Assembly: GCA_024641255.1 (NCBI GenBank)
Contig: JAHEDL010000032.1
Span: forward strand, 1 to 6,231
Reading direction: 5' to 3'
DNA length: 6,231 nucleotides
Source: Pseudorhodobacter sp.
Lineage (GTDB): Bacteria > Pseudomonadota > Alphaproteobacteria > Rhodobacterales > Rhodobacteraceae
The position numbers and the translations under genes were made by a program. Each line of letters begins with the position of its first letter. Within the stretch, counting starts at the first letter, position 1. The notes under the pieces are model-generated. The model was not told the DNA's origin and ran no database searches. It saw nothing but the letters and a program-made list of their open reading frames with translations. Positions 5,814 through 6,231 of the stretch are shown here, piece by piece.

Positions 5814-5859
5814 CTGCGACTCTGGGGTTTGGGTGAACACGGGTTTACTATGGCCAAGT

Positions 5860-5884
5860 CTGCTTGATATGCCATATCAGGCAG
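5860..5884. promoter_or_regulatory. 25-bp near-perfect dyad between the lipoprotein gene and hemF
   Basis: Arms CTGCTTGATAT (5860-5870) and ATATCAGGCAG (5874-5884) match as reverse complements at 10 of 11 positions around a GCC centre. The inner TGATAT-GCC-ATATCA is perfect. It lies 24 bp before the hemF start and 46 bp before the lipoprotein start, a position typical of an operator. In RNA the single mismatch becomes a U-G pair, so an 11-bp leader hairpin is also possible. The inner half-sites resemble FNR half-sites (TTGAT, ATCA) but are seven bases apart rather than four. No clear promoter hexamers were found around it. Confidence 0.5.
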
Positions 5885-5908
5885 GAAAACCACGGGCAGG
5901 GGCAGGAT

Positions 5909-6231
5909 ATGGCCGAAGATTTCACCGCAAAAAAGGCCGAAGCCGCCGCGTGGTTCCGCAGCTTGCGCGACCAGATTGTTGCGTCTTTCGAAGGGCTTGA
6001 AGACCGCTTTGGCCACGGAACGCCGGGCCGGTTCGAAGTGACGCCAACCGTGCGCGCCGATGGTGGTGGCGGGCTGATGTCGGTCATGCGGGGCGGGCGG
6101 GTGTTTGAAAAGGTGGGCGTGAACGTCTCAGAGGTGCATGGCACCTTGGGCGAACGCGCGCAAAAGGCGATGGCCGCGCGCGGCGTGCCGGGCATGGACA
6201 GCGATCCGCGATTTTGGGCCAGCGGCATCAG
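5909..6231 (+). CDS. hemF: Oxygen-dependent coproporphyrinogen III oxidase, 3'-truncated by window edge
   Basis: HemF uses molecular oxygen to decarboxylate two propionates of coproporphyrinogen III, forming protoporphyrinogen IX in haem (and, in phototrophs, bacteriochlorophyll) synthesis; it acts as a cytosolic homodimer. The frame is open from ATG 5909 to the window end, giving 107 full codons plus two bases, about a third of the usual ~300 residues. Recognition rests on WFRSLRDQIVASFEGLED (15-32), PGRFEVTPT (39-47) and the family block GGGGLMSVMRGGRVFEKVG (52-70) with VNVSEVHG (71-78). AGGGG (5898-5902), six bases before the ATG, is a good ribosome-binding site; an AGGA directly abutting the ATG is too close to be the one used. 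The most conserved active-site segments lie beyond the window. The upstream 25-bp dyad is a candidate control site. Confidence 0.93.
   Translation, partial: MAEDFTAKKAEAAAWFRSLRDQIVASFEGLEDRFGHGTPGRFEVTPTVRADGGGGLMSVMRGGRVFEKVGVNVSEVHGTLGERAQKAMAARGVPGMDSDPRFWASGI

Noticed and set aside
5814..5840. Extended GTG start at 5840 for the lipoprotein
   Set aside because: It adds nine non-hydrophobic residues before a compact lipoprotein signal that starts well with MKRF at 5813.
5319..5867. 182-codon plus-strand open frame across the rsmC end and the lipoprotein gene
   Set aside because: It overlaps two better-supported genes, starts inside rsmC with no ribosome-binding logic, and its product is Arg/Ala/Gly-rich without motifs. 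The minus-strand gene has a proper lipoprotein signal.
5864..5880. FNR/FnrL binding site before hemF
   Set aside because: The half-sites TTGAT and ATCAG are seven bases apart; the consensus requires four. The dyad is kept as unassigned.
1..6231. New defence, mobile or biosynthetic system, CRISPR array, tRNA or rRNA
   Set aside because: All but one gene belong to well-known housekeeping families. There are no direct-repeat arrays, transposase or integrase motifs or terminal repeats, and I recognised no tRNA- or rRNA-like sequence by eye.

Overview
The window is a GC-rich stretch of ordinary bacterial core chromosome. The gene content suggests an alphaproteobacterium, most likely Rhodobacterales: a D,D-carboxypeptidase with a C-terminal SPOR domain, ClpS next to an RsmC-type methyltransferase, the aerobic haem gene hemF, and GC-biased codon use throughout. 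I inferred this from protein character only, with no database search. I see no mobile element, CRISPR array, tRNA, rRNA or phage gene.

Layout. Positions 1-699 (+) hold the 3' part of a Sua5/TsaC-type threonylcarbamoyl-AMP synthase gene cut by the window edge. It converges on a minus-strand block read from 3947 down to 802: a HAD-family phosphatase, then a SPOR-domain D-alanyl-D-alanine carboxypeptidase, then a fumarylacetoacetate-hydrolase-family enzyme. The last two abut in the same reading frame, with one TAA between them. The 102-bp convergent gap at 700-801 holds stacked hairpins and a minus-strand T-tract, so it looks like a two-way terminator. From about 3948 the direction flips. A short divergent promoter region with a perfect inverted repeat leads into clpS and, 15 bp later, an rsmC-like gene (+). 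That gene ends in a 7-bp hairpin and converges, with 7 bp between stop codons, on a small Cys-containing lipoprotein gene of unknown function (-). The lipoprotein gene is divergent from hemF (+), whose first 107 codons run to the window end. The space between those two carries a 25-bp near-perfect dyad.

The proteins serve separate housekeeping jobs: t6A tRNA modification, peptidoglycan trimming at the septum, small-molecule and phosphate-ester hydrolysis, N-degron delivery to ClpAP, 16S rRNA methylation and haem synthesis. I do not see a new multi-gene system. The points worth a second look are regulatory: two dyads in divergent gaps, a hairpin over the likely clpS ribosome-binding site, the one-stop-codon junction between two unrelated enzymes, and the uncharacterised lipoprotein.
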